DNA from: Symbiodinium natans
Lineage: Eukaryota > Sar > Dinophyceae > Suessiales > Symbiodiniaceae
Length of the DNA stretch: 37,500 nt
Direction: 5' to 3'
Assembly: GCA_905221605.1 (NCBI GenBank)
Contig: CAJNDS010001680.1
Span: 447,501-485,000 of the forward strand
Position numbers and translations under genes: made by a program. Positions 11,592 through 20,035 of this stretch are shown here, in pieces; position 1 is the stretch's first letter; every line of letters begins with the position of its first letter. The notes beneath the pieces are model-generated. The model was not told where the DNA came from, did not search any database, and was given only the letters and a program-made list of their open reading frames with translations.

Positions 11592-12105
11592 GTTGAAACA
11601 TGTGATGCACCCCTGAAATCCCCTGAGCCCCCCCCCACCCCCCCCAAAAAAAAAAACCCTGCCCACAGCGATCCACCATCCCGATTCTGATGCAATCCGT
11701 ATTGCCTACAGTTGGCCCCCCCCCCCATACCTTAGAAACGTGTTTCTGGGAATCATCGCGTCGTCGAGGAAGTGATACCTAGTCACAATAGATACCTTCA
11801 CTGTATGTCCGCCACGTGGCCTCGCGAATTCTACTCCTTGCAGCCTCGTAACCAGCTCCTTGTATTCTGGTCATTTTAGGAAAGATGTAGAACGATACGG
11901 TTCGAGAAATAACCGTTTTGATGCCATGTAACAAAGACTCGTGATTTTGGGTTACAGCAAAAAAGCCTGGAATTAATACACTTGGCAGTGTATAAATGCT
12001 CTGCGCCAGGCGCAGCTCGGCGGCCAGAATGATGAAGCAGCCCTGCGTGGCACCGGATGAAAGAAAATCGCTCGCGCAAGCTGATAACGTATAAGCTGAT
12101 AGGTC
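11592..12105. other. non-coding flank downstream of methyltransferase
   Basis: The stretch starts with C-run/A-run sequence (11627-11656) and a second C-run near 11717. Two short palindromes are visible: AGAAACGTGTTTCT near 11743 and CTGCGCCAGGCGCAG near 12001. I see no supported gene. Confidence 0.5.
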
Positions 12106-12188
12106 AACCCTAAACCCTAAACCCTAAACCCTAAACCCTAAACCCTAAACCCTAAACCCTAAACCCTAAACCCTAAACCCTAAACCCT
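12106..12188. repeat. interstitial CCCTAAA tract
   Basis: About twelve perfect head-to-tail CCCTAAA units without interruption. It lies internally between a gene and a minisatellite, so it is not a chromosome end. Confidence 0.95.
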
Positions 12189-12194
12189 ATATTG

Positions 12195-12975
12195 GTCCCC
12201 CTTCTTTTAGTGGGCCTTTTGAAGCTTTCTAGGCCCTTGGCCGAGCCCTGGTTGGGGGGGCCCTTGGCGGGGTGAAACGCTTGGCTCGGGGGGCCTTTGG
12301 TTCGGGGGCCCTTGGCCTGGGCAGCTCAGGGGGTGCTTTGCTTGGCTCAGGGCGCCCTTGCATGGGGGGGACCTGTTTCTTGGCCAGGGGGCTCTTGACA
12401 CTGGCCTGGGGGGCCCTTGGCGGGGGAAGTGGCAAAAAAGGCAGGTGTGTGCAAAACCTTGGCAAGCCGGGCCAAGGGCCCTTGGGCCTTTGGCCTGGCA
12501 GGGAGACCCCTTGGAACGCAAACCCTTGGCCAGGGGCACTTGACCCTTGGCCGGGGGGGGGCCCTTGGCTGTAAAGGGCCTTTGGGCTAAAGGTCGTTGG
12601 TCGGCTGTGGCCGGAAAAGGCCAAGGGGCCCTTGGCCCCTGAAACCCTTGGCCCTGGAGGTGGCTCGCCCTGGGGCCCTTTGCCCAGCAGGCCCTTGGCC
12701 CTTTCTGCCTTGGCCCTAGGCCCTTGATCTGGACCCTTGGCCTTGGCCGGGGGGGCCCAGAAACCCCTGGCCCGGGACCCTTGCACGGGGGGCGCTAGGC
12801 CCTTGGCCCGGGGGGCCCTTGGCCCTGGGGGCCAAATCCCCGGGCGTGGCCGGAAACCCTTGACCAGGAGCCCTGGATCAGGGGCCCGTGGCCCCAAACC
12901 CTTGGGGGCCCGGGGGGCCCTTGGCCCGGGGCCCCTTGGCCCGGGGGGCCCTTGGCCCCGGGGGCCCGGAGACCC
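12195..12975. repeat. GGGCCCTTGGCC-type minisatellite
   Basis: About 780 bp of degenerate short units around GGGGGGCCCTTGGCC, 15-20 bp each, very GC-rich. The core GGCCCTTGGCC recurs dozens of times. Long frames across it on both strands are glycine/proline/arginine-rich translations of the repeat and are not called as genes. Confidence 0.85.
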
Positions 12976-13111
12976 AGAGAACTGTTTCTCCAAAATCACG
13001 AAATTGAGCAACCACCAGAGGGGGGGCTGGTCTGGGTGCCGGCCATCCCTTAGCCGAGTACTGACGTTGTCGTAAAAAAGGCCGATGTCCGTTGGCCTGT
13101 CCAGGACAGAC

Positions 13112-13131
13112 GGTGAGGCTTAACCCTCACC
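13112..13131. other. short perfect hairpin
   Basis: GGTGAGG and CCCTCACC pair around a short CTTAA loop. The flanking 13020-13215 segment is non-repetitive; a second small hairpin (GTCGCT...AAGCGAC) lies near 13195. No known RNA family was recognised. Confidence 0.4.
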
Positions 13132-13290
13132 TTTCCGTTTCTCTTTTCGCTTGGGCGCTCCATCTGTAAGGCCCTCGGCCGAGCGTTCGGGGTCTGTCGC
13201 TCGACGGAAGCGACCCCTCACTTAGTTTAGGGCTCCGGGCTCAGGGCTCAGGGCTTAGGGCTTCGGAGCTTCTGAGGTGCAACCCAAACC

Positions 13291-13451
13291 CTACTTGGAG
13301 GTTCGTGGTACTTAGAAAACCAATCATAGCTGTACTTCTTAGGGTTTAGGGTTTAGGGTTTAGAGCTCTTTTTTAGGATACTTCAGGGGCTTATATGTGG
13401 GTGATAGCTACACTTGTAATGGGTTGCTAAGTACCCTGAACCTCCAAGTAG
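13291..13451. mobile_element. T1 TIR element, copy a, with telomeric insert
   Basis: The ends are CTACTTGGAGGTTC and GAACCTCCAAGTAG, inverted repeats extending to about 30 bp (through GTACTTAG). About 40 bp of TTTAGGG repeat sits inside near 13340-13362. The right end supplies AAGTAG, directly before the exon-like frame at 13458. Confidence 0.75.
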
Positions 13452-13457
13452 ACTTCA

Positions 13458-13540
13458 ATGGAACTTCTGGCGAGCACCACGTCCGAAGGCGACGCGGACC
13501 TCGAGTCCCTCAAGGTCCGCTTCTTGAGGGGCATTAGGCG
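13458..13540 (+). CDS. exon-like island, possible start exon
   Basis: An ATG at 13458 opens MELLASTTSEGDADLESLK in a non-repetitive island between the T1 element and a TTTAGGG tract. A GT donor after CTCAAG (13514) would end it in phase 0; the frame also stays open to the tract. Product unknown. Confidence 0.45.
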
Positions 13541-13835
13541 GTTTAGGGTTTAGGGTTTAGGGTTTAGGGTTTAGGGTTTAGGGTTTAGGGTTTAGGGTTT
13601 AAGGTTTAGGGTTTAGGATTTAGGCTTTTGAGTTTTGGGGAGACCTAGATCCCCTGACACCCTAGACTCAGAGCCCCAAACCCTGAAATCCTGGCAGCGT
13701 TGAGGGTCTTTGGGGACAGGGTTTTGTGGGGCTTAGGGTTTAGGGTTTAGGGTTTAGGGGGATAGGGTTTAGGGTTTAGGGTTTGGGGTGTAGGGTTAGT
13801 GTTTAGGGTTTAGGGTTTAGGCTTCAGGGTTTAGA
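13541..13835. repeat. TTTAGGG tracts with a small unique island
   Basis: Two TTTAGGG tracts (13541-13620 and 13733-13835) flank about 100 bp. That island includes a possible micro-exon, GGCAG|CGTTGAGG...GACAG (13698-13719), too short to call. Confidence 0.7.
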
Positions 13836-14091
13836 GGCTTTGGGAACCCGGGTGCCTCGCCTCTAAGCCGTAAGCCCACTTGGGCTTTTGGGATGGAACC
13901 CTAAGCCCTCAACCCTAGACCCTATACCCCCCCAAAGCCCCCCAAACCCCCCCAAACCCCAAGACCTAAGCCCAGTAAGCAGGAACAAGCCGAATGCATA
14001 AGGGTGGCAAATTGGGGACCCTTAAGATACCCCCCCAAATAGTAGGATTCCCTTCTAATAACGACCCAATAAGGCACCTAATATTCAAAAC

Positions 14092-14195
14092 CCCCCCCCC
14101 ACCCCCCCCCCCCCCCCCCCCCCCCACCCCCACCCACCCCCAAATACCGATGGAATCCCAAAATAGGGGTACCCCTAACCTACCCCCCCCCCCCC

Positions 14196-14243
<48 letters not shown>
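14092..14243. repeat. long poly-C tracts
   Basis: Two C-homopolymer blocks, 14092-14143 (with single A interruptions) and 14184-14243 (one T, otherwise pure C over about 50 bases). Flanking segments share the palindromic CAAAATAGGGGTACCCCTAA (14158-14178 and 14269-14289), so the block appears locally duplicated. Tract length in an assembly may be unreliable. Confidence 0.85.
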
Positions 14244-14245
<2 letters not shown>

Positions 14246-14312
14246 ATACGATCATCCTTAACGCCTCCCAAAATAGGGGTACCCCTAATTTCGGAAGCCC
14301 CCCTATCTGCGA

Positions 14313-14369
14313 GAGGCAAAGGCACTAGCTCAGCCACAAGACCTCGGCGCGGTGCAGGCCAGCCTTTTA
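14313..14369 (+). CDS. exon-like island
   Basis: The frame EAKALAQPQDLGAVQASL is open in a unique island between poly-C sequence and a TTTAGGG tract. No clean acceptor is visible on the left. Product unknown. Confidence 0.35.
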
Positions 14370-14500
14370 GGGTTTAGGGTTTAGGGTTTAGGGTTTAGGC
14401 TTTAGGGTTTAGGGTTTAGGGTTTAGGGTTTAGGGTTTAGGGTTTAGGGTATGTAAGGGGTAAACACCCTAAACCCTAAAAGCTAAACCCTAAACCTTCA
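14370..14500. repeat. TTTAGGG then CCCTAAA, inverted tracts
   Basis: About eleven TTTAGGG units (14370-14450) are followed after a short spacer by CCCTAAA units (14467-14498), so the two arms can pair as a hairpin. Confidence 0.85.
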
Positions 14501-14899
14501 AGCTTCTGGTTTGAGTGTTTGGCCGTGTCCTGGGTCCTAGGTCTAGGAACCCTACAAACCCTATAAACCCTAAACCCGGAACCCTACATGCCCCTCCAAA
14601 CCCATTATCCTAAACCCTGACCTAGGCCTCACATACCCTAAGCCATAATCCCAAGCCCTGCCTGGCTAGGCACGCCATACTTGTGCTCCACCCGCCGTCC
14701 TCTACGGCACGCCCCGCATCTGCAGAAGCATGGTAAGGAAGATGGTGCAAGTGCAGGACGCAAGGAGTGGAATTTGGTGCAGGCACAAGGCCAGTCGGAT
14801 TAGGGGGGGAACATCAGCTTGTGCCAGCTGGCAGCCTCCGCCTTCACCCCATTTCACGTTGCCAAGGATCTGGGGTGATTCCTCGCAGACCAAGACCAA

Positions 14900-15155
14900 G
14901 CCGCCCGAGTCCAAAACGCATGGCGGCAGGCCGTAAACAAAGCTGGAACGATGTATCGACAAGTTCTCGGCAGGTTATATTCAACGATCTGATTCGCGCA
15001 GTGCTTAAGCTCAACAACTGTGTTGTCGGCAACACCTTGATACGGCAACGCGGAGATGCACCAGTGAGCTCGCCACGCAGTCCGGCGTTGTGTGCAACAT
15101 GGTGGTGGCTGTTGAAGAACAGTGTTGGCACCTCACCTACCGCCAGTTGCTAAAC
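14900..15155 (+). pseudogene. reverse transcriptase fragment, frameshifted
   Basis: Frame 1 reads SWNDVSTSSRQVIFNDLIRA, later VVGNTLIRQRGDAPVSSPRS then PALC. After a shift near 15090 it continues as NMVVAVEEQCWHLTYRQLL to 15151. The order RQ-G-x-P-x-x-SP-x-SPALCN matches the conserved finger/palm segment of retroelement reverse transcriptases (RQxxGxPMGSPxSPALxN). The frameshift, the replaced MGSP residues and abrupt CCCTAAA sequence downstream indicate a decayed piece. LINE-like or Penelope-like origin cannot be decided. Confidence 0.5.
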
Positions 15156-15302
15156 CCTAAACTCTACATATCCTAAACCCTAAACCCTTTATAAACCCTA
15201 AATCCTAAACCAAAACCCTAGATACCCTAAACCCTAAACCCTCAACCCCTGGCCCGAACCCAAAATCGCTTCAGGCTCTAAAAACCTGCAGGCTTTAGGG
15301 CT

Positions 15303-15446
15303 TACTTGGAGGTTCAGGGTACTTAGCAACCCATCAGAAGTGTCGTTATGACCCACATACAAGCCCCTTAAGTACCCTGATGGGGTTATAATTGGGTTCT
15401 AAGTACAGTTCTATGTGGCTCGCTAAGTACCATGAACCTCCAAGTA
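15303..15446. mobile_element. T1 TIR element, copy b, uninterrupted
   Basis: The ends TACTTGGAGGTTCAGGGTAC and GTACCATGAACCTCCAAGTA are inverted repeats. The interior GACCCACATACAAGCCCCTT, then TGGGGTTATAATTGG, is shared with copies a, c and d. This copy has no telomeric insert and is the best reference for the family. Confidence 0.8.
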
Positions 15447-15559
15447 ATCCCCCAAACAGTGTGTCAACAGTACGGGGTTCCAATACGAAGGCTACCTAAA
15501 CCCTAAACCCTCAACCCTCAACCCTAAACCCTAAATCCTAAACCCTAAACCCTACGCTG

Positions 15560-15616
15560 AAGCCGCACGGTGCAGTCGCCGGCGGATGGGGCCTTTATCA
15601 ACTTCTAACTGCTATA
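15560..15616 (+). CDS. exon-like island
   Basis: KPHGAVAGGWGLYQLLTA reads open between CCCTAAA (left) and TTTAGGG (right) tracts. GCTGAAG could be the acceptor. A second open frame overlaps, so the call is tentative. Confidence 0.35.
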
Positions 15617-15769
15617 GGGTTCAGGGTTTAGGGTTTAGGGTCTAGGGTTCACGGTTTAGGGTTTAGGGCTCCTGGGGCCTAGAATCAGAACAGGTTTTGG
15701 GGGCCCATTATAGGAGCTATAAGTATCTTGGATCATCAGGGAAGCCTGCTTGCATGTTGGACGAGAAAT

Positions 15770-16115
15770 CACGTTCGCGCCCCGAAGCGTGAGAGTGCCG
15801 GCACCCGCCATCCTCGAAACTGTCCTCGCTTCTTGGCTTCTGTGTCCGCGAGATGCGAATGTCTGTCGTTGCTCTTGGACGTCGGGTTCACCCTGCGGGA
15901 AGCTGGGTAGCTCAGTGGTGCCCCCTTTCCCCGTTTTTTGGGTTCCAGGTTCTCTTGTGAAGCAACCAACCCCAACAAGGGTACCCTTATCAGAATATGG
16001 TCACTGGGCTGCCAAGGAAACTGTCGTGGCTTGGGCTCCCGAAATGCGAAGTGCACGTCTGTCATGCCGTGATGGACGAAGCTCTGTGCCCTTCGCACAT
16101 CGATGAATCCGAAGT
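15770..16115 (+). CDS. exon pair split by a TIR-element intron
   Basis: The upstream exon (about 15770-15906) reads LSLLLDVGFTLREAG up to a GT donor; the downstream exon (16017 to about 16115) reads KLSWLGLPKCEVHVCHAVMD then EALCPSHIDESEVAQ. Removing 15907-16016 joins GG to G and keeps the downstream frame. An alternative GA donor at 15900 would join a second open frame of the upstream exon to the same downstream frame. The protein family is not recognised. Confidence 0.5.
15907..16016 (+). mobile_element. T3 TIR element acting as an intron (introner)
   Basis: Element 15909-16010 has ends AGCTCAGTGGTG and GGTCACTGGGCT (inverted repeats) and interior AACCAACCCCAACAAGGGTA. Its ends fall 2 and 6 nt inside the GT-AG boundaries of a 110-nt intron. 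GGAAGCTG (15898-15905) and GGAAACTG (16016-16023) flank it as an imperfect 8-bp direct repeat. Related copies are at 16136, 29774 and 31183. Confidence 0.65.
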
Positions 16116-16135
16116 CGCCCAAGCCCCGCATTTTT

Positions 16136-16246
16136 GGGCTTGGTGGCACCCGTGTGCCCCTCTTGAGGTTCTAGGTTCCCTTATACAGTAACCGTTGTAA
16201 CCAACCCGAAAAAGGGTACCCTTATTATGACATGGTTACTGGGCAG
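16136..16246. mobile_element. T3 TIR element, second copy
   Basis: GGGCTTGGTGGCACC on the left and GGTTACTGGGC on the right frame an interior with AACCAACCCGAAAAAGGGTA, closely matching the copy 130 bp upstream. GCTAAG at its right end could serve as acceptor. The two copies lie in one unit of coding-like sequence. Confidence 0.6.
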
Positions 16247-16249
16247 CTA

Positions 16250-16430
16250 AGTGGGTTTGTGGGGTTTGTGGGTTTGTCGTGTCTAGCGGTTGTGGGGTGA
16301 TAGGGTTTTAGGGGTTTGTGGGGTTCAGGGTTTTCTTAGGGTTTTTGGGATTAAGGGTTCTAGGGTTAAGGGTTAGGGATCAAGGTTTTTGGGGTTAGGG
16401 TTTGTGGTTCAGGGTTCAGGGTTTCCAGGC
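16250..16430. repeat. degenerate GGGTTTGTGG-type repeat
   Basis: G/T-rich degenerate telomere-like sequence with no open frame of note. Confidence 0.6.
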
Positions 16431-16785
16431 CTATGCCGTCACCGTCTTCTGGGAACAGGGAGAGGCGGGCGGGGGCAGGGTGTGGGACTTCTCTGGGGTC
16501 TTGTTAAGTGGACTTAGATTCTGTAAGTTAGCAGAAGGGTGTTATCTTATGCCCTTTGAAGGGCGTAGGGGCGGTTGCCGGTGCCGGTTCCGCCGCGTTC
16601 TTGACTTTGGGCTGGCACGAGGGAGCGGCTGAAGGTTGCTTGGTTTTGTTGGTTGCCCAACACCCGCATTGAGCCCCTAAACCCTAAACCCTAAACCCTA
16701 AACCGGCTAAACCCTAAACCCTAAACCCTAAACCCCAAACCCCAAACCCCAAACCCCAAACCCTGCCTTCCCCGCCACACCGCAG

Positions 16786-16839
16786 GTGCCGGCATTCGAG
16801 GCGGCACTGGCCGTCCTACGCCGAAACCGCTCGGATGAG
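16786..16839 (+). CDS. 54-nt exon, CAG acceptor and GC donor
   Basis: CCACACCGCAG precedes VPAFEAALAVLRRNRSDE (18 codons, phase 0 at both ends), followed by GAG|GC. Left flank is CCCTAAA/CCCCAAA repeat, right flank is TTTAGGG-like. Product unknown. Confidence 0.55.
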
Positions 16840-17033
16840 GCTCAGGGTTTAAGGTTCAGGGTTTAGGGCTTGGGGTTTGATGTTTAGAACAAATAAATGA
16901 ACAATCAAGAATTCTCCGGGGGTTCTTTCTTAAGCAACGACTAGTTCCGTTTCTACGCTCAGTGGATCGTGGTTTTAGGAGCCTGATAAGGGTTCAAGGC
17001 CTAAAGGGGTTCAAAAGGTACCGAATTTTCCAG

Positions 17034-17062
17034 GCATCCGATTTAAGCAATTTGAGCGCTGT
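17034..17062 (+). CDS. micro-exon candidate
   Basis: AATTTTCCAG precedes ASDLSNLSA, then TTTAGGG-type sequence begins. The acceptor is convincing; the short length makes the call weak. Confidence 0.35.
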
Positions 17063-17340
17063 TTAGGGTCTTGGGGCCTCACGGAGGATCCCTTACCCTA
17101 AACGCTAAACCATAAACCTCATCGGTTGTTATTCAAAGTCGATGTTGGGGATTCAGTGTTTAGAGTCTTAATGATGTATAGGGTCTCAGTGGCTCATGTT
17201 TGGGTGTTCAAAGGTCTTCGTTGCAATCGGTAATTACGCTTCTCGTAGGCAATAGGCTTAGGGCTTAGGGACCCCTTTTGTGTTTTTCGGGTAAGGGCGG
17301 GTCCGGGTGGGTGGTTAGCCCAAAACCCAAGGCCCTAGGC

Positions 17341-17398
17341 GACTTCCCGGTTCGTAGTAGGTGCCGGCTCGATGCGTCGTCCGCGATGCTGTTTCCAG
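17341..17398 (+). CDS. exon-like island
   Basis: DFPVRSRCRLDASSAMLFP is open between CCCTAGGC and CCCTAAA repeats. A shorter alternative starts after GTAGTAG and reads VPARCVVRDAVS. Only one can be right. Confidence 0.35.
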
Positions 17399-17458
17399 GA
17401 TCTTTAAACCCAAAACCCTAAACCCTAAACCCTGAACCCCGAACCCTGAACCCTGAAC

Positions 17459-17557
17459 ATGAAAGTGCTTCAAGTGGGATGGAGCTTCCAGGACATTAGG
17501 TTCTCCTGGACTGTGTGGCTGCTCTACGAGTGCTTCCTCTCCAGCATGGAGTCTTAC
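17459..17557 (+). CDS. exon-like island rich in Trp
   Basis: MKVLQVGWSFQDIRFSWTVW followed by LLYECFLSSMES reads open across the whole island between two CCCTAAA regions. The reverse strand is also open, so the strand rests on the + strand bias of neighbours. Confidence 0.4.
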
Positions 17558-17789
17558 CCTAAACCCTGAACCGTCACCCTTTAGCCCTGGCCCCCCTTTA
17601 GGTTTCACTGATAACCCTCAACCCTATACTCTATAAACCCGATAAACCCTTTAATTAAACCCTAAACCCTGTAACCCTCTTAACCCTATAAGCCCTAAAC
17701 TCTTGAACCTCATCTCTGCACCCTGGGCCTCCACCCAAAGCCTGCCATCAAACTCTCAACCCTAATCCCTACAAACCCGAAACCTCAAA

Positions 17790-17880
17790 AACCCTAAACC
17801 CTAAACCCTAAACCCTAAACCCTAAACCCTAAACCCTAAACCCTAAACCCTAAACCCTAAACCCTAAACCCTAAACCCCA
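17790..17880. repeat. interstitial CCCTAAA tract
   Basis: About twelve uninterrupted CCCTAAA units between exon-like islands. Confidence 0.95.
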
Positions 17881-17919
17881 AGCCCTAAACCCTCGAACCC
17901 TGAAGTGGCCGCGCCGCAG

Positions 17920-17965
17920 GCTCGACAGCTGGTGCTGTCCTTGGTGGAGGCTTTCTGCTATGAGG
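17920..17965 (+). CDS. exon after CCGCAG acceptor
   Basis: GCGCCGCAG precedes ARQLVLSLVEAFCYE; TATGAGG|GTTAGG gives a GT donor at 17966. CCCTAAA repeats lie on the left and TTTAGGG on the right. Product unknown. Confidence 0.55.
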
Positions 17966-18109
17966 GTTAGGTTTAGGGCTTAGGGTGTAGGGTTTTGGTT
18001 TAGGGTTTGGGGTTTGGGGTTTAGGGTTTAGGGTTTAGGGTTTAGGGTTTAGGGGGATTTGTCGGCTCCCCTTTTTGTGTCTGGGAGGGCGGGGGGGAGC
18101 GGGGCGAGG

Positions 18110-18375
18110 TTCAGGGTCAGGGTGGCTTTAGTCTTCGGGGCTGTTGAGGCCTTTGGCACTTTCGGGGGTAAAAGGAGGGACCCCCAGAAGGGCCCCTTAA
18201 TCTTATTCCCCTATATAGCCCCTATATTTACACCTTATAAACAATATACCTAAGTAGCCCCCAAGGGTCCCTCCTGTAGTCACTTGAGCAGTGTGGGTTG
18301 AGGACTTTGGGGTATCCCCGCGCCATCTCATTGGCTCATGTCAGGCCGGTGAAATCCCATCCTGCGGCCCCTGTC
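18110..18375 (+). CDS. exon pair joined across a TIR-element intron
   Basis: The upstream exon (about 18110-18167) reads RVALVFGAVEAFGTFG. The downstream exon (18289 to about 18375) reads AVWVEDFGVSPRHLIGSCQA then GEIPSCGPC. Removing 18168-18288 (GT-AG) joins G to CA and gives FGTFGAVWVEDFG without a frame break. Product unknown. Confidence 0.55.
18168..18288 (+). mobile_element. T4 TIR element inside a 121-nt intron
   Basis: AGGAGGGACCC (18173) and GGGTCCCTCCT (ending 18275) are perfect 11-bp inverted ends of a ~103-bp AT-richer element. It begins 5 nt after the GT donor and ends 13 nt before the AG acceptor. The intron is essentially the element. Confidence 0.6.
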
Positions 18376-18436
18376 CGGGGATTAGGGTTTAGGGTGTAGG
18401 GTTTAGAGTGCGCGGTGTGTTGCAGGCAGGTATTGA

Positions 18437-18540
18437 AAGTGTTCACATGAACAATTCGGCGAGATGTCGATAGCGCAAGGCCGATGCCGCCTTGCGGCTA
18501 GACTTTGCTCCCACCACCTTGCGTGCCCAGAGTCGCAAGG
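18437..18540 (+). CDS. exon-like island
   Basis: The open frame includes EQFGEMSIAQGRCRLAARLC then SHHLACPESQG. GTGTTGCAG lies just upstream, but that acceptor would open a different frame with a stop at 18476, so boundaries are unsure. Confidence 0.4.
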
Positions 18541-18713
18541 GCCCCTAAACCCTAATAAAAGAAGCCTAATTGGGTGCTCCAAACCCTCAAACTTGCCAAA
18601 GACCCCTCCAGACTCCAAACCCCAGGCCCTGAACCCCGAACCTGAACTCTCAACCCAGAACCGTCAGCCGCAAAATCCCTCAAGCTAAGAATTCCCTAAG
18701 CCCTGAACCCCAG

Positions 18714-18791
18714 ATCCTGTGCCCAGAAGAATTCCCCGACATGTCCCCAGCCCCGAAGATTTTCGGCCTTGACATGAGAAGACGGTTTCCG
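18714..18791 (+). CDS. exon-like island
   Basis: ILCPEEFPDMSPAPKIFGLD then MRRRFP. Left context CCCCAG is an acceptor; TTCCG|GTTTAGG offers a GT donor that runs directly into a TTTAGGG tract. Product unknown. Confidence 0.5.
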
Positions 18792-18836
18792 GTTTAGGGT
18801 TTAGGGTTTGTAAGCCCTAAACCCCTAAACCCTGAG

Positions 18837-19052
18837 CCTCAAAAAGCCGAAGCACACATCAACCACTCGAAACAACCGAACAGCTACCAACTCAACAGCA
18901 AGCCCACCAAAGCATCAAAGCTCGAAAGCAGCGGGACACAATCCACCCTACTTCCATCTAAACCATCTACACCCCAAAGCACAAGCCGGTTGCGAGACAC
19001 CGTCCGGAAAGGCGCTGGGCCCTTCGCACCCGCGAAGCGCAGCCGCGAGAAG
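18837..19052 (+). CDS. 216-nt exon, Ser/Lys/Gln-rich
   Basis: The acceptor CCCTGAG and donor GAGAAG|GTATAG bound 72 codons in phase 0 at both ends, one of the longest open blocks in the 13-27 kb region. Composition is low-complexity (NSKPTKASKLESSG, later LRDTVRKGAGPFAPAKRSRE), probably disordered and basic. Product unknown. Confidence 0.5.
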
Positions 19053-19149
19053 GTATAGGGAATGTTGGGGCGTTGAGGGTTTGGGGTTTGGGGTTTAGGG
19101 TGTAGGGTTTAGGGTTTAGGGTTTAGGGTTAGGGCAGTGCTCGATTCAG

Positions 19150-19258
19150 GATCTTAAGGTGTTCTTTTGGAAGTACCCTGTGCCACGAATTCCTAAACAC
19201 CGTCCCCGCAAGGCTTGTGGGTTCTGGATCTTGAAGACTTGCCTCACAGAGAACATTG
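19150..19258 (+). CDS. exon after TTCAG acceptor
   Basis: CTCGATTCAG precedes DLKVFFWKYPVPRIPKHRPR, continuing KACGFWILKTCLTENI to a GT donor in ATTG|GTAGAT. Aromatic and basic residues, no repeat sequence. The intron that follows begins with a TIR element. Product unknown. Confidence 0.55.
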
Positions 19259-19265
19259 GTAGATA

Positions 19266-19366
19266 TGGGGGTTTACGATAATAGGCGTCCCTTTTGGGGT
19301 CCTTATGAAGGGGTTCCTATTATTCTGGGGGTCTATATTAGGGTCCCTGACTATCGTAAACCCCCA
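19266..19366. mobile_element. T5 TIR element
   Basis: TGGGGGTTTACGATA on the left and TATCGTAAACCCCCA on the right are perfect 15-bp inverted ends of a 101-bp element. It lies at the 5' end of the intron after the exon at 19150. Confidence 0.8.
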
Positions 19367-19417
19367 ATACAGGGCGGAGAGAGTAGGCTTTAGTTTAGGT
19401 TTTATGTTTAGGGTCTC

Positions 19418-19544
19418 TATAGGGTTCTTAAGAAAGGGGGTTCAAGGGGGGTAGGTACCTAGGGAAGCTTAGGGAGCCTTAGGGAGTATGAGGGAACCTT
19501 GGTCATCTACCCCCCTTGAACCCCCCTCCCTTAAGAACCCTATA
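19418..19544. mobile_element. T6 TIR element with ~38-bp ends
   Basis: TATAGGGTTCTTAAG, then GGGGGTTCAAGGGGGGTAG, is matched in inverse by CTACCCCCCTTGAACCCCCC then CTTAAGAACCCTATA, with few differences. The 127-bp element is only 51 bp downstream of the T5 element. Confidence 0.85.
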
Positions 19545-19830
19545 ATCCACTGATTGCCGTCCACACCCTAAGCCCAAAACCCTAAACCTCGCACTCTGAA
19601 CCCTGCACCTTGAACTCTCGAAGCCCTGAATTTCCTGAACGATAAGGGCTTAGGGTTTAGGGTTTCGGGTTTAGGGTTTAGAGTTTAGGACCTCGAAGCT
19701 ATCCAAGTTACATGGTCCCTTATACCCGAATGTTTCAAATTAAGAGCCACTACATCCGAACCTTTAAGGAGCTTAGGGTCCATATTAAGTGCCCATGCAA
19801 CTACCCGAAGAGAGTATGGGGGTTGGGGTG

Positions 19831-19895
19831 CCTGAGCTTGGACATCAGCCCGGCACTCCCAAGCACAAATCCAATCCTTGTCCTACAAGCCCCAA
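19831..19895 (+). CDS. exon-like island
   Basis: SLDISPALPSTNPILVLQA reads open between degenerate repeats. A second frame is also open; low confidence. Confidence 0.3.
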
Positions 19896-20035
19896 TCCCG
19901 AATCCCCAAAACCCTAACCCTAGACTAAACCCTACACCCTAGACCCCTAAACCCGAGACCCTAGCCCCAAACCCCAACCCCCGAACCCCAAACCCTCAAC
20001 CCCCAAGCCCTGACCATATGAGCCCGAAATCTATA

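Noticed and set aside
12229-13011. 260-residue Pro/Gly/Arg-rich open frame on the minus strand, and matching plus frames
   Set aside because: It is a direct translation of the GGGCCCTTGGCC minisatellite; frames are open on both strands because the repeat lacks stop triplets.
13025-13080. Reverse complement AGTACTCGGCTAAGGGATGG, faintly like the 3' part of 5S rRNA
   Set aside because: The match covers only a few bases and the rest of a 5S gene is missing on either side.
13966-14377. Poly-proline and poly-glycine frames
   Set aside because: They are homopolymer C/G translations, with no coding signal outside the tract.
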